A DNA stretch of 64,000 nt, taken from positions 16,200,224 to 16,264,223 of the forward strand of contig NC_053114.1 in NCBI RefSeq assembly GCF_010015445.1, given 5' to 3'. Below are positions 16,163-61,755 of this stretch, in pieces (position 1 is the first letter of the stretch; each line of letters opens with the position of its first letter). Position numbers and translations under genes: made by a program. Source of the stretch: Perca fluviatilis (lineage: Eukaryota; Chordata; Actinopteri; Perciformes; Percidae). Under the pieces are notes generated by a model. It had not been told where the DNA came from, ran no database searches, and saw only the letters and a list, made by a program, of their open reading frames with translations.

Positions 16163-16549
16163 TTAAAGATGACAAAGTGGAATGGCTTATGTAGGGAACA
16201 AACTACCTACCTGACTGTGAAAAGAGTCGCCATCACACTGAATTGATTACAGTAGCTCAGATCTCCCCCAGACTACAGGATCTTGTTCAGAATCAGTCCT
16301 AAAATTAAACATGTTTGGTGGCTAATTGTGATGCCTCCAACTGGTTTGAGGTTCAGTGTGGGGCACAGAAATTTCAGTCATGAAACCCTGCATGCTACAA
16401 GATAATGAACTGTTGTTCACTGACCAAGAAAAACCAACCTCTCCATAATTTTAAAGTTAAAAATCTGTTGTTATGGTCTGATGAGGGTTATGATTATCTT
16501 TTATATCATTAAATGCGTTTGCATCTTTAGAATTATAGTTATTTGTTTT
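16163..16549. other. No feature seen
   Basis: Unassigned spacer between a TTAA element and a hAT element. Confidence 0.4.
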
Positions 16550-17583
16550 TAGGGCTGCAGCTATCTATTATTTTAGTAATCAAGTATTCTACCGATTATT
16601 CCATCGATTAATCGGATAAGAAATACTTTTGTTTTATTGAAGCGCAATAATATACAATAGTTTGGTATAATTTTCAGAAAAAGCAACATTTTTATTGCTT
16701 ACATTGCTTACAATATTATCTCTCAAAAAACTAAACATATTAAGTGCATTTAAGTGCCATATTACATTGTTTTTAAAGAAAACATTTTCTGAAATGCAAT
16801 AACAACCTCAAACTAAGGCATACATTAAACATACATAAACATTACCTTAAACTGAGCAACTTAACTTTCAGAACTACAAGTTTCAACCTGAGACTGATCT
16901 GTATATAGGCATATATGTAAATATTAGTTATACTCAACCTATTTTCATTTATATATTTGATTACAGTGCTACACAGCTCTGTTACACTTATATATGCTAG
17001 TAGATCGTTGATCAGCGGTTTCTCTTTGAAGAGAGAGAGTGAGAGAAAATGGTGCGCAACAGTCAGCTGTTTCTCAGAAGGGATAGTCAACGCGTCAGCT
17101 CTTTAGATCAGATCGTGGTCACCACTACGTATTTTCTTGTCTTTGATTTTGGTAGTTGTTGTGTTTGGTGTAGTTTCATCGTCCATACGACTCGTGGAAT
17201 GGATGATTAAGTTAGACTCCATGTTTTCTGTTGAGATGCCAAAGCACTGACGTCGTGCTATTATCGTGGTAAGCTAGTTTGATTTTGCAGTAGACATACT
17301 GCAGAGTTTTCGTTTTAATTACGTTTGAATGGATTCCAAACTTTGGACACTTTGTCGTTTTCTCCAGCCTGTCTCTTCTCTTAGCCCCTCACCACTTACG
17401 CTCTTTCTTCATTTTGTGATCTGCGCCGTCCGGTGTGCGACAGTAATAATCATCCGTGCGGAAACACCGTGAACGATACAACGTTGGTAACACTGATTAA
17501 ACGAAGCTTCGACAAATCATTTTGCATCGGGGTTTTTTAGTAATCAAATTATTCGAGTTACTCGAGGAATCGTTTCAGCCCTA
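16550..17583. mobile_element. hAT-type element with perfect 8-bp TSD
   Basis: The ends are TAGGGCTGCAG and CAGCCCTA, with an exact 8-bp target duplication tttgtttt at 16542-16549 and 17584-17591. Subterminal sequence has repeated attaatcg/ttattcgagt words. The 1034-bp body contains no intact transposase, so it is non-autonomous. Fragments of the same kind of end occur at 6355-6442, 28395-28426 and 47110-47230. Confidence 0.85.
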
Positions 17584-17747
17584 TTTGTTTTCAACAAGGT
17601 CCAGTGATTTTGGCACTTTTACGAGAAATAGAGCTTAAAAAGGTAGAACTATTCTTTAAAAATATTTTGAAGGTTGAAGAGCAGGTGTGGCATTTTGTAT
17701 TTAAGCTAGCAAGTACAGTTGTATAGGATTTGTGTTTCACTTTTACT

Positions 17748-17818
17748 ATGTGGCTATGTACACACTAGCTGTGTGTACAAAGCCTATGTACACACTAGCA
17801 GTGTGTACATAGCCACAT
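17748..17818. repeat. Nested palindrome, about 35-bp arms
   Basis: The sequence atgtggctatgtacacact near the left pairs with agtgtgtacatagccacat on the right, with a few mismatches towards the centre. Each half is itself close to palindromic around a central tagc. The 71-bp block could extrude as a cruciform or fold as a long hairpin. Confidence 0.75.
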
Positions 17819-18825
17819 CATACGGAGGATGTCAGGCTATTACAAACATGTGGCAAGTGAAGGATAGCTTTAAGGAAGAGAAAAGGGAAATGCGGGTTCA
17901 TGTCAGAGAGCCAAATAGCTTTCAACACCCAGACTGACCTTTAGCACATGCACACGCACACGCACACGAGGTGACCATTAACCATAATGCACATCCCTTA
18001 TTACAGGGAGTGAGCCTTGGCTGTATGCCATTTTAAATGTCACATACTCCTCCACAGGGTAATGACTGATCAACCTGCATCGAGCATAGCCTAGCATATG
18101 ATCTACAAAGCCAACTGTAAAACTGTCTGGAGAGAGCGCAAGCACCACATTATTTGATCAATGCAAAATGCATCCACTAATGTTCATCTATATGTGGGTG
18201 TGCTCACTTCCTCTTCCTTTCAAGCTTCCATGCAGTAATATGCAATGTTACTACACTGCCAGTAAAGCCAAGCGTCTGCTAGAACTGCTGATCCTACAAA
18301 AAACAACACGCTAGACTGCAGCATTATGCCGCTCTCAGCTCATTTGTTTAACTTGCCAGTCAGACAAATCTAAACAATTCCCAATAATATAAAAACATAA
18401 GAAGCTGCAAATTACCAAGCACAAAATGCAGAAGAGCCAAAGTAAAGAGTGAAAATAGTTCTCTCAACTGGTTGGCAAACAAACAGATTAATGTTCAACT
18501 TAGTGTTTTACATATTAACGGTTTGGTTTGATGTTATTGTGTTGGTGTAAGTGTAATACTCACTTAGAGGATGGGGATTATAGCAGTTTTGTGTAAGGAT
18601 TTGAACTGTACAGTATATGGACGCCAGGAAGAGTAGTTGTTGCCAGTAACGGCTTATGGAGATGTAAATAAATAATAAACCAGGACTAAAATTTTAGCTT
18701 ACATTTGTCAGCCTGATACTTTGTCATATCAAGTTGTTAATTACTAGCTAGTCTATATCCTTCGCGTTCCACTTCTGGGATTGCTCCGGTGCTGCAGGAA
18801 ATTCCGCTGGAATCATGTATTTTCC
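17819..18825. other. No gene recognised
   Basis: Includes a short mixed CA/CG run at about 17950-17970. Otherwise I see no coding or repeat structure. Confidence 0.4.
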
Positions 18826-19211
18826 GTTTGTGTACACAGAGTTTACTAAAAAGAAAGGTTTTAACAACTCACTTTAGCAGTTGTTGTTTCCGCTCGCCGC
18901 CATCTTGCCAGTCAAAAATAGTCGATCTCCGAATGCAAATTAACGGAGGAGAGTAAAGATGGAAAGCTCCTACGGCTTAGTTCCATATAAATGCCCGGCT
19001 AATTTGTTTTTTTTTTTGTCGTTAGTGAAAAACAATATTGACCTTGTAGTTGAAAAAGGAGCCCCATATAAGAATGACATTTCCTCCTATGGAGTCCGTT
19101 CATTCGCATTCAGAGATAGACACTTTTTGACTGACAGGATGACGCATAGCGTAAACAACAGCTAAAGTGAGACGTTCAAAACCTTTTTTAGTAAACTCTG
19201 TGTACACAAAC
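18826..19211. repeat. Inverted repeat, about 50-bp arms, 280-bp loop
   Basis: The arm 18826-18878 starts gtttgtgtacacagagttta and ends cactttagc. The arm 19161-19211 is its near-perfect reverse complement, differing by small indels around the aaagaaagg stretch. The enclosed segment carries no recognisable protein. Structure is that of a fold-back MITE or a fragment of a DNA transposon. I found no certain target duplication. Confidence 0.75.
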
Positions 19212-54244
<35,033 letters not shown>

Positions 54245-54480
54245 TTTACCAACTAAAAAAGAGTTTACACTCCGAGCTCAGACCAAAGGTAGCGTCTGCG
54301 GCGTGTCAAACCAAACCTGAATCATGAACGCGTTTCCAGTCGGCGACATAACACAGGCACACACAGACACTGCGTGGCATCGGAGAATCCCATCCGGAAA
54401 CAACCCGTGCTGTGGAGTAGGGTTCCTGCCAAATAGGTTAGTACGACTTCAAACACAAGCGAGTCGTTATGTTGTCAGGG
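54245..54480 (-). promoter_or_regulatory. Probable trip4 5' UTR and core promoter
   Basis: Inferred from position upstream of the ATG. It has more CpG than the surrounding sequence and an ETS-type tttccgg (minus strand, near 54393). No TATA box was identified. Transcription start is unknown. Confidence 0.4.
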
Positions 54481-54990
54481 ATCGAAGATACATTATAAAT
54501 GTCTATATCCAGTTAGACTCAACTGTTCGTGAAACTATAAACCATTTTGATCAGTGTAGGTGCGTAATTGGGTGTAACTGTTAATTTCCGTCACTAGGTG
54601 GCAGTTTTGTTATGCAGTGAAATACAGGCGCCTTCAGCTAGTACTTTACAATAATATTTAATTAAGTACCAAATTACTTCTTACATAATAAGGTGGACGT
54701 CGAAATGGATAATGCTAGCTAGCATTTGCCCATTTTTAAAGTCCAGCCTAAAATAAAATGCATATAGGCTAAATATAGTAGCATCAATTACAAATGCAGC
54801 AGCAAGAACTGATTGACTTTTCTTTTTTAATTTTATTTACAGTATGGGGAAAAAATGTGCTACATCTTCATTTAAAAAATGTAAATTGTACAGGTGCACC
54901 TCTTTCTGGTAGAATTTTTCTTTTTCTTTTTACAATAACATACATACTTCACCATCAGGTTTGAGATCAGTGTTCCACCACCCGCTATTA

Positions 54991-55914
54991 CAGTTTTTTC
55001 CAATTGCTAAAACACAATTTTGCAAACTAGGCTGGTTTTATCAAAATACTTAACACAATTCACAAAACCGCACACCTAAACTGCAAAATACCTCATATAT
55101 CCTGCAAAATGAAGCACTGCAACTAAAACTACATATAGCATTATCAAAATCAAACTTTTGCACCAAATGGCACACACTTCATTCATATTACCAGATTTTT
55201 GTCTAACCAACTACACACTGTTGGGCATAATGAAAAGCAATCTCATCTTTAGTGGGCTTTGTCATAATACTAAAATAGTTCAAATTGTAGAAAATTCTTC
55301 AGATTGTTCACATGCACAGAAATATTTGCAGATATACACACATGCTGTTGAAACATTTATTTTTTTATTTTTCACCAAACAAGTCAGTGCAACATATGCA
55401 CAGCAGATATATTTATATTGGACTGAACAAAAATATGCTCACAAAAAACAGTAAACTGAAAAAGAAAATTGCAGAAAAAATATATATAAAAAAAAAGAGG
55501 CAAGAAAAATAATTAGGCCGCACAGCTGGGTCTTCCCACTGTTGTTGTAAAAAAAAGGTGCTCACCTGTGGTCTTTTCATAGTGCTTACTTCCTGATTGA
55601 AGTGGTAACAATTAACCATTGAGGTGTTTGACCATGGGGCACATACATTGGCCAATTAGCTCATGTAGTATCATTTTGAATGGCAGTGTTTTGAAATGGC
55701 AAACATGTGACTTTATGTCAGATTGTTGTATCCTATGCAGAAAAACCGTGTTCAGTGCATTTAAAAAGTGCCATTTTGAATTGCAAAATGTGTGTAAAGC
55801 AGAAAATGTGTTTAGACTTTTGGAGACTTGAGAAGAGGTTTTGCTCTCTGTGTGTCAGTTTAAATAATTGTGCTGTACATGTCATTTTAGTGTGTTAGCA
55901 ATTGGAAAAAACTG
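54991..55914. mobile_element. Mariner-like non-autonomous element, TA target
   Basis: CAGTTTTTTCCAATTGCTAA at the left and its reverse complement agcaattggaaaaaactg at the right are near-perfect terminal inverted repeats of about 24 bp. TA flanks both ends (54989-54990, 55915-55916). The interior is A-rich and non-coding. It abuts the first recognisable LINE sequence to the right. Confidence 0.85.
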
Positions 55915-55916
55915 TA

Positions 55917-57250
55917 AGCCTGTCTCCTCAGCTTCTAGGCGCTGCTGCATCACCTCCTCTTCAGCTGGAGAGTTTGCTTCTGCGTTTGTGGGCTCACCGT
56001 TTTATGTAAAGAATGGTCTGCTATCTCCCTCTTCCCCAGATAACATTCTGTCTGTGTTCCATTCCACATGCACTGAAATCCTAGACTCTATTGCCCCTCA
56101 TCGGATGAAACCTATTAAACGTAAGGTGGACCTCTGGCTAAATGACACCACAAGGGCCCTTAGGCAACACTGCAGACAAGCTGAACGAAGATGGAAGAAG
56201 GACAATTCACATGTATCACTGGGTTTATTAAGGGGCAGTCTAGCTACATACCAGATGGCTGTTAAGGTGGCGAAGATGCACCAGCTCTCTTATGTTATAG
56301 CTAGCAGTTGCCATGAACCTAGAGTGTTATTTAATACTATTAACTCTGTTGTAAATCCATGCACCTCTGCTCCGACATATGTTTCAATCAGTACATGTGA
56401 GAAATTTCTCTGTTATTTTATCGACAAAGTAGCATCTGTCAGGAAAGACGCCAGTGCAAATTTTAAGGTGTTTGTAGCTGCTTCTCCTGCACACTCAGCT
56501 TTGTTTGAGGAATTTAAGCCAGTTTCTCTGACGTTACTTAGTGAGGTGGTACAACACATGAAACCTACCAACTATCCCCTAGACATTGTTCCCGACAGAA
56601 TGGTGAAGGAGGTTTTTAATAGCACCATTGGGTCGAGTCTTCTTAATTTTTTTTTAATTCTTGTCTTAGTTTAGGTTCTGTCCCAGAAGCCTTTAAACAT
56701 TCTGTGGTCAGGCCCCTACTTAAGAAGCCTAATCTTGACCCCACAGTGTTGTCCAATTTTAGACCAGTCTCTCATCTGCCTTTTCTTTCAAAGGTTTTGG
56801 AAAAAGTTGTTTTCATACAGTTACAAGCCTTTTTACAGCAGAACTCTGTGTTTGAAAAATTTCAATCTGGTTTTAGATCACATCACAGTACTGAGTCTGC
56901 ACTGTTGAGAGTACATAATGATATTGCCTTGTCTGTAGATGCCGGGAATCCTACTGTTTTAGTGCTTTTGGACCTCACAGCGGCTTTTGACACAGTGGAC
57001 CATGCAGTCCTCCTCTCTCGCCTTGAGCATTGTGTAGGCATCAGAGGCTCGGCACTTCAATGGAGGAGCTTTTCTGTCATGATTGGTGACCTCTCCTCAT
57101 CAGATGCTCCTCTCTCTTGTGGGGTACCCCAGGGCTCAATTCTTGGCCCCATTCTGTTTTCTTTATATATGCTGCCTTTAGGGGCTATTATAGGAAAGCA
57201 CAACCTGTAATTTCATTGTTACGCAGATGATTTGCAGATCTATTTGCAAA
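55917..57250 (+). pseudogene. L2-clade LINE ORF2, endonuclease-RT part, broken
   Basis: The first frame (to about 56674) reads IAPHRMKPIKRKVDLWLNDT and VLFNTINSVVNP, the linker region before RT in L2 ORF2 proteins. After a shift, the second frame (56704-57210) carries VRPLLKKPNLDPTVLSNFRP, LDLTAAFDTVDH and CGVPQGSILGPILFSLYMLP. A stop at 57208-57210 precedes FHCYADDLQIYL at about 57211-57245, so the catalytic YADD is outside the open frame. About eight residues are missing between ALQW and RSFSVMIGD. Inactive. Confidence 0.92.
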
Positions 57251-57737
57251 TCGGCGCCTATGGATGAAGACATTGTGCTTCTATATTTACCTGACAGAGA
57301 ACATCATCATGCAGTATCAGAATGTAATCACAAAATATCATAATTAAAATGTGGAGTAATCAGACATTAGCGTCATGGACTCAGCAGTGTGCTACCCACC
57401 CTGCCCGTTATGAGAGCTAAACAGCACATATCTGCGATCATTAACCACCAGAATTGGAGTGTGTGTGTGTGTGTGTGTGGTTTGTGTGTGCGCGCGCGTG
57501 TGTGTGCGCAGAGAGAGAGAGAGAGAGAGATCTTGTCGGATCATTAAGGAATTTAACATGTCAGCAGAGGTGTTCATTTCCATACAGGTTTAGTGGCTTG
57601 ACGGTTAACGGTGAAGTAGCTTGTTCTGCTAGCTCACAGCAATTTAATGCAATATCAGGAGTCAGAGGCGCTGATGTACAGGTAACCTTCCCCAAAACAG
57701 GGACACACACAGATAGGCTACGTCTCGCTTTATCTCG
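57251..57737. other. Sequence displacing LINE, with GT/GA repeats
   Basis: Unrelated to the LINE reading on either side. Holds a (GT)n, a cgcgcg/GT mix and a (GA)n run at about 57459-57530. Confidence 0.5.
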
Positions 57738-57932
57738 TTTCTTCCCAAGAGGGAGTTTTTCCTCGCCACTGTCGCACTGCTTGCTCTTGAGGGAATTACT
57801 GGAATTGTTGGAATTGTTGGGGCTTTGTAAATTATAGAGTGTGGTCTAGACCTACTCTATCTGTAAAGTGTCTCGAGATAACTTATGTTATGATTTGATA
57901 CTATAAATAAAATTGAATTGAATTGAATTGAA
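57738..57932 (+). mobile_element. Non-LTR 3' end ending in (TTGAA)n
   Basis: Reads gggagtttttcctcgccactg, tgtggtctagacctactctat and tataaataaaattgaattga. It parallels 31440-31640 over about 190 bases. Probably a 5'-truncated LINE or a SINE sharing its tail. Confidence 0.7.
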
Positions 57933-58119
57933 TCTCACGCTCTGTCTGCACTTGTTGTAACTGGTTGTGCTTTGCATGTGTGGGATTCTGAAACGTCCTT
58001 AAATTCGGGAATTGTCGTTTGTTTATTCAAAGTCAAAGACAGTCCAAAATAGTGCTACTTGGCACACATTGTAGCTGCCAAAGCTCCGCTGCTCTCTCTC
58101 CCTCTGCTCCTGCTCACTG

Positions 58120-58361
58120 CTCACTGTGAGGGGGGGAGTGGCCAGCGGCTAGAGCGGCAAAAGCCAATGTGTGCTTCTTTTACCTATATATTTAACGATA
58201 TCTTTTGCATTTCTAATCCAAACAACGTCGAACTTGGCACTGCACTTACTCGTGCCCATAGCAAGACACCTGTCAAGTTTGAAATCCATCGGACTAACGG
58301 TTCGAGAGATATGCGCTTAACACCCAGACGGACCGACGGACAGACAGACGTTCCTGCAATT

Positions 58362-58435
<74 letters not shown>
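58120..58435 (+). mobile_element. Retroposon 3' end with (GATA)n tail
   Basis: ggttcgagagatatgcgctt and gacggaccgacggacagaca lead into about 18 GATA units (58363-58435). A unique body running into a simple-repeat tail is typical of LINE or SINE ends; an RTE-type origin is inference. Confidence 0.6.
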
Positions 58436-59125
58436 GAGCTTTTTCCAGCTTCGTCTCCTGGCTAAAGTTAAGCCCTTCCTTAACAGGCACGATCTAGAAA
58501 AGGCGATTCATGCTTTTATTAGTTCAAGGTTGGATTACTGTAATGCTCTTTATCTTTTCTTTAAATCTCACGTCTTCAACTTGTGCAAAATGCTGCTGCT
58601 CTCTTTTTAACAAATACATCTAGACGTGCACATATGACTCCCGTTCTCTACACTCTACATTGGCTCCCTGTGCGTTTTAGAATAGATTTTAAGATTTTAT
58701 TGTTTGCTTTCAAGGCCTTAAATGGTCCGGCCCCAGAGTGAAAACTTTGCGGGAGCACAACCAGTCATTGTGTTCTTCAAATCAGCGAGTTTTAGAAGTG
58801 CCAAGGTCAAGGTATAAACGGTGGGGAGATCAGGCTTTTGCTGTTGCTGCCCCGAGACTCTGGAACAAGTCACCCCCTGATAGTCGCACTATTACAGATG
58901 TAGCTCTTTTTAGGTCCAAACTCAAAACGTATCTGTTTAGTCTGGCTTTTAATACGTAGCAGTCGTGTGACAATTTCATTCTTCTGTTTCTTTGTAACCT
59001 TTTCTGATTTTACTGTTTTCTATGTTCATTCTTTATATTGTATGGTATGTGTTTTTACTCCTGGTTTCTGATGTTAAGCACTTTGTATACCTGCTGGTTG
59101 CTGTAAAGTGCTATATAAATACATT
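58436..59125 (+). pseudogene. L2-clade LINE ORF2 C-terminal part and 3' end
   Basis: Resumes the L2 reading with FFQLRLLAKVKPFLNRHDLE and KAIHAFISSRLDYCNAL, then by shifted frames reaches APRLWNKSPPDSRTITDVAL and FRSKLKTYLFSLAFNT followed by a stop at 58957. The 3' tail ends with gctatataaatacattttga and (TTGA)n. The palm segment between YADD and this point is missing, replaced by 57251-58435. Confidence 0.9.
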
Positions 59126-60300
59126 TTGATTGATTGATAGTTGTACAGTCCTATTTGTTTAAGTAATATCTGGAATTTGCTTTTGACATTTGTGTAATTG
59201 GTGAGATGTGCACTCTAATTGCTTAAAATTTGATTTTCTGGTTGGAACAACTTTCTTTTTCAGTGCCATTCAGTTTTTACAAAATTAGATGTAGGCATTC
59301 TGATGACTCATCACACAAATATACAGGAGCTGTACTGGAGCACGTTTGTGTTTTATTTACCCAGAGTAGTTTTTATTGTCAATTCGACTTTATTTATATA
59401 GCACATTTCGTACATAGTAAAATGCAACACAATGTGCTTTACATATTGTCTGATTCAATTTGACAGTGCAAAGGTCAATGTTATCATTTGTAGTCCAAAC
59501 AGAAAAATGTGGATGGAGCAGCAGTATACTTACTGTATACTGGTATACAAAACATAGTTCTGTATAGCAAGAGAACATTCTTATATGCAGTCCCCATTTT
59601 CAAATAGAAAAAATACATTTATTTGTGAAATGTCAAAGTACAACAAAAACGTCATACAAATTTATTTTGACCATACAGTTTTCTTTAATTAAAAAAATAA
59701 GCAACAATCAATAAGTAAGACCAAGGAAGAACATGGTTGCATATGACAATAATTTGCATATGACAATAATTTGTATAGGAAAAGCAACTTACAACATCAC
59801 ATAACTGTTTTCGATATATTAATATTAAGGTGATACCACAAATACATTTCAATACAAGATAGCCTACTGTAACTGTTATATATGGAGTAGATTTGAGAAT
59901 AGATGCATTGTAATGAACAATATTACACAGGTAACATCACATAAAAAACCACACCTGCATGTATTGTTAGCAAATTACATCACTTAAACAATGCTATTAT
60001 AGCATATAGCTAGTACCAGTATTTTTTTTAAAATCATTTTAAGAGATCACATTTAGATGTTTTTCTTTAATATGCCATTAGGCTGTGTAATATTAAGCCA
60101 AAGGCTGGTCATTTTACACCACCATAATGTAGGTATAAATTCAACTTTTTATGCATTACATTTTGCCTGAAGTCCTCAATTTAACTTTGCGTTAAGTATG
60201 GTTAAATATTTGGTGATATACAAGTCCCATGCTAGTATACTTAACTGTATCCAAATTACCCCCATGAGGTTACTCTGTGAGAGAGTAGCACTGCTACTTC

Positions 60301-60416
60301 TGCTACTTGGGCGGAGTGATTTGCTCGCCGCACCTGAGAAGCCCCTTAGTGAGGAGCACAGAGTTCGCCTGGAGTTCGCTCAGAGTTGGAGTAATAATCA
60401 CTCCGCCCAAGTAGCA
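60301..60416. repeat. Inverted repeat with 21-bp perfect arms
   Basis: tgctacttgggcggagtgat plus t at 60301-60321 is exactly complemented at 60396-60416. The 74-bp loop is GC-rich. Probably a small MITE. A partial copy of the arm (gcactgctacttc) precedes it. Confidence 0.9.
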
Positions 60417-60531
60417 GTGCTTCGCCTTCTGAGAATATAGTTCCCAGTATGTATACGGTTAGAAGATGGCTGTGTCTCATGTGACCTTGTTATTTGTACA
60501 CCCTGTGACTATACAAATCACAACATGTAAA

Positions 60532-60728
60532 TAGGAAAATGTTGGCGTTATTTTGTCACTTATTGGGAGCAGTAGGCTAGATGGAGCCGGTTACCTCCAG
60601 GATCTGTGCTAAGCTAGGCTAGCGGTGGGTGCGTCAGACAGAGTTACGACACGCACTGAGATGAGAAGGGTATGGACATATCTAACTCTGGGGGATACGC
60701 TGAGTCACAATAAGTCGCCGTGTTCCTT
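60532..60728. mobile_element. Decayed TIR element
   Basis: The left AGGAAAATGTTGGCGTTATT and the reverse complement of the right end AGGAACACGGCGACTTATTG share structure with some substitutions. The right side has TTAA, but the left flank is taaat. The interior has gctaagctaggctagcg, as in the 3425-3817 family. Confidence 0.5.
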
Positions 60729-61212
60729 TAAATGGGGAACTCCAAACCTTTTTTAGAATTCATACATGTAATTCCTATGGTCTAAGACAGTCCACAAATA
60801 TTAGCAAACATGAACAACTCTTTCCCAAATATAAAAACTAGAGGGCTAAAACTCAAATTTGTAATGTTATCAAGTATAAAGTCCAGAAGTGCTCCATAGA
60901 AAATTAATTGGGAAAGATGTTAAAGATGACAGTAACCGCACCCAGGGGAATCTTTTTAATATATGGGTACATTTTCTGTTTCAGAACTGAGTACTACAAT
61001 AGAATAAAGCTCATTTGGGTATAACAAAAAAAGAAAAATCATTCTCTCATTCATTATCTATGGAGCAGTTCTAGACTTCATACTCAATGATCACAAGTTT
61101 GAGACTTACTGTACTTCTCTGGTTTCTGGCTTTGACAGGGAGTAGCTCATGTACACAAACATTGATTGAACTTTCCTAGGCCATGAATTCTTTATTTGGG
61201 TGGTGTTCCCCT

Positions 61213-61755
61213 TTAAGTGAAGAAATCTTTTGAAATGGCCTCTACAAAGTTGGGTGCTGACATGAGGATCCCAATAGTGCAGAGGATAGTGAAGAGGGAG
61301 AAAGCCATGAGACAAAGCCTGTCGATAACAGACGCAGCAAATTTCCACTCGTTGCACACTAACTCGTCCTCGTCTTGGTCACGGAAGCGCTTGGCAATAA
61401 AGTGCACCTCATCCAGGATCTTGGCCAGCTCTGGTTCCACTCTGCAAGCTGAGGAGCTGTGACCTGCGGGGAGGAGCAGCTCATCCTCACCTGCTCGTCC
61501 AACCAGCCGTCCGCAGAGGACCCCGGAGTCACAAGAGGTGGCAGCTGTGGAGTAGTGGATGCTCTCCAGGCCACGCATGCCAACGTAAAGCATGTTGCCG
61601 TTGGTGGAATGGGAGGCTGAAGTGCTTGCATTGAGCTCCACGCTGGTCAGGCTGTTCCGTGGAGCCTTGTTGTGACAGGCTGAACGCACTCGCTCCTCAC
61701 CTGGGCGCTTCATGCGCAGGAACCAGGCGCACCAGTTCAGCAGGATCACACGGGT
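61213..61755 (-). CDS. chrna7: chrna7 last exon: cytoplasmic loop, TM4, stop
   Basis: Opens with [20 protein letters not shown] after acceptor CTCAAAG. A variable loop follows, then [20 protein letters not shown] (amphipathic helix before TM4), and TM4 as [20 protein letters not shown] with MSAPNFVEA. It ends KDFFT and TAA (61213-61215). 543 nt, phase 0. Confidence 0.95.
   Translation of the reverse strand, partial: TRVILLNWCAWFLRMKRPGEERVRSACHNKAPRNSLTSVELNASTSASHSTNGNMLYVGMRGLESIHYSTAATSCDSGVLCGRLVGRAGEDELLLPAGHSSSACRVEPELAKILDEVHFIAKRFRDQDEDELVCNEWKFAASVIDRLCLMAFSLFTILCTIGILMSAPNFVEAISKDFFT

Larger units (their letters stand above)
59126..61212. other. trip4-chrna7 spacer
   Basis: Contains a likely LINE or SINE tail fragment at about 59385-59480 (tttatttatatagcacattt), an inverted repeat (60301-60416) and a decayed TIR element (60532-60728). 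The chrna7 3' UTR should occupy its right part. An AATAAA on the minus strand lies at 61189-61194, unusually close to the stop, so the true end is uncertain. Confidence 0.55.

Noticed and set aside
61189..61194. AATAAA on the minus strand as the chrna7 polyadenylation signal
   Set aside because: Only about 20 bases from the stop codon. It could work but would leave almost no 3' UTR, so it is not called as a terminator.
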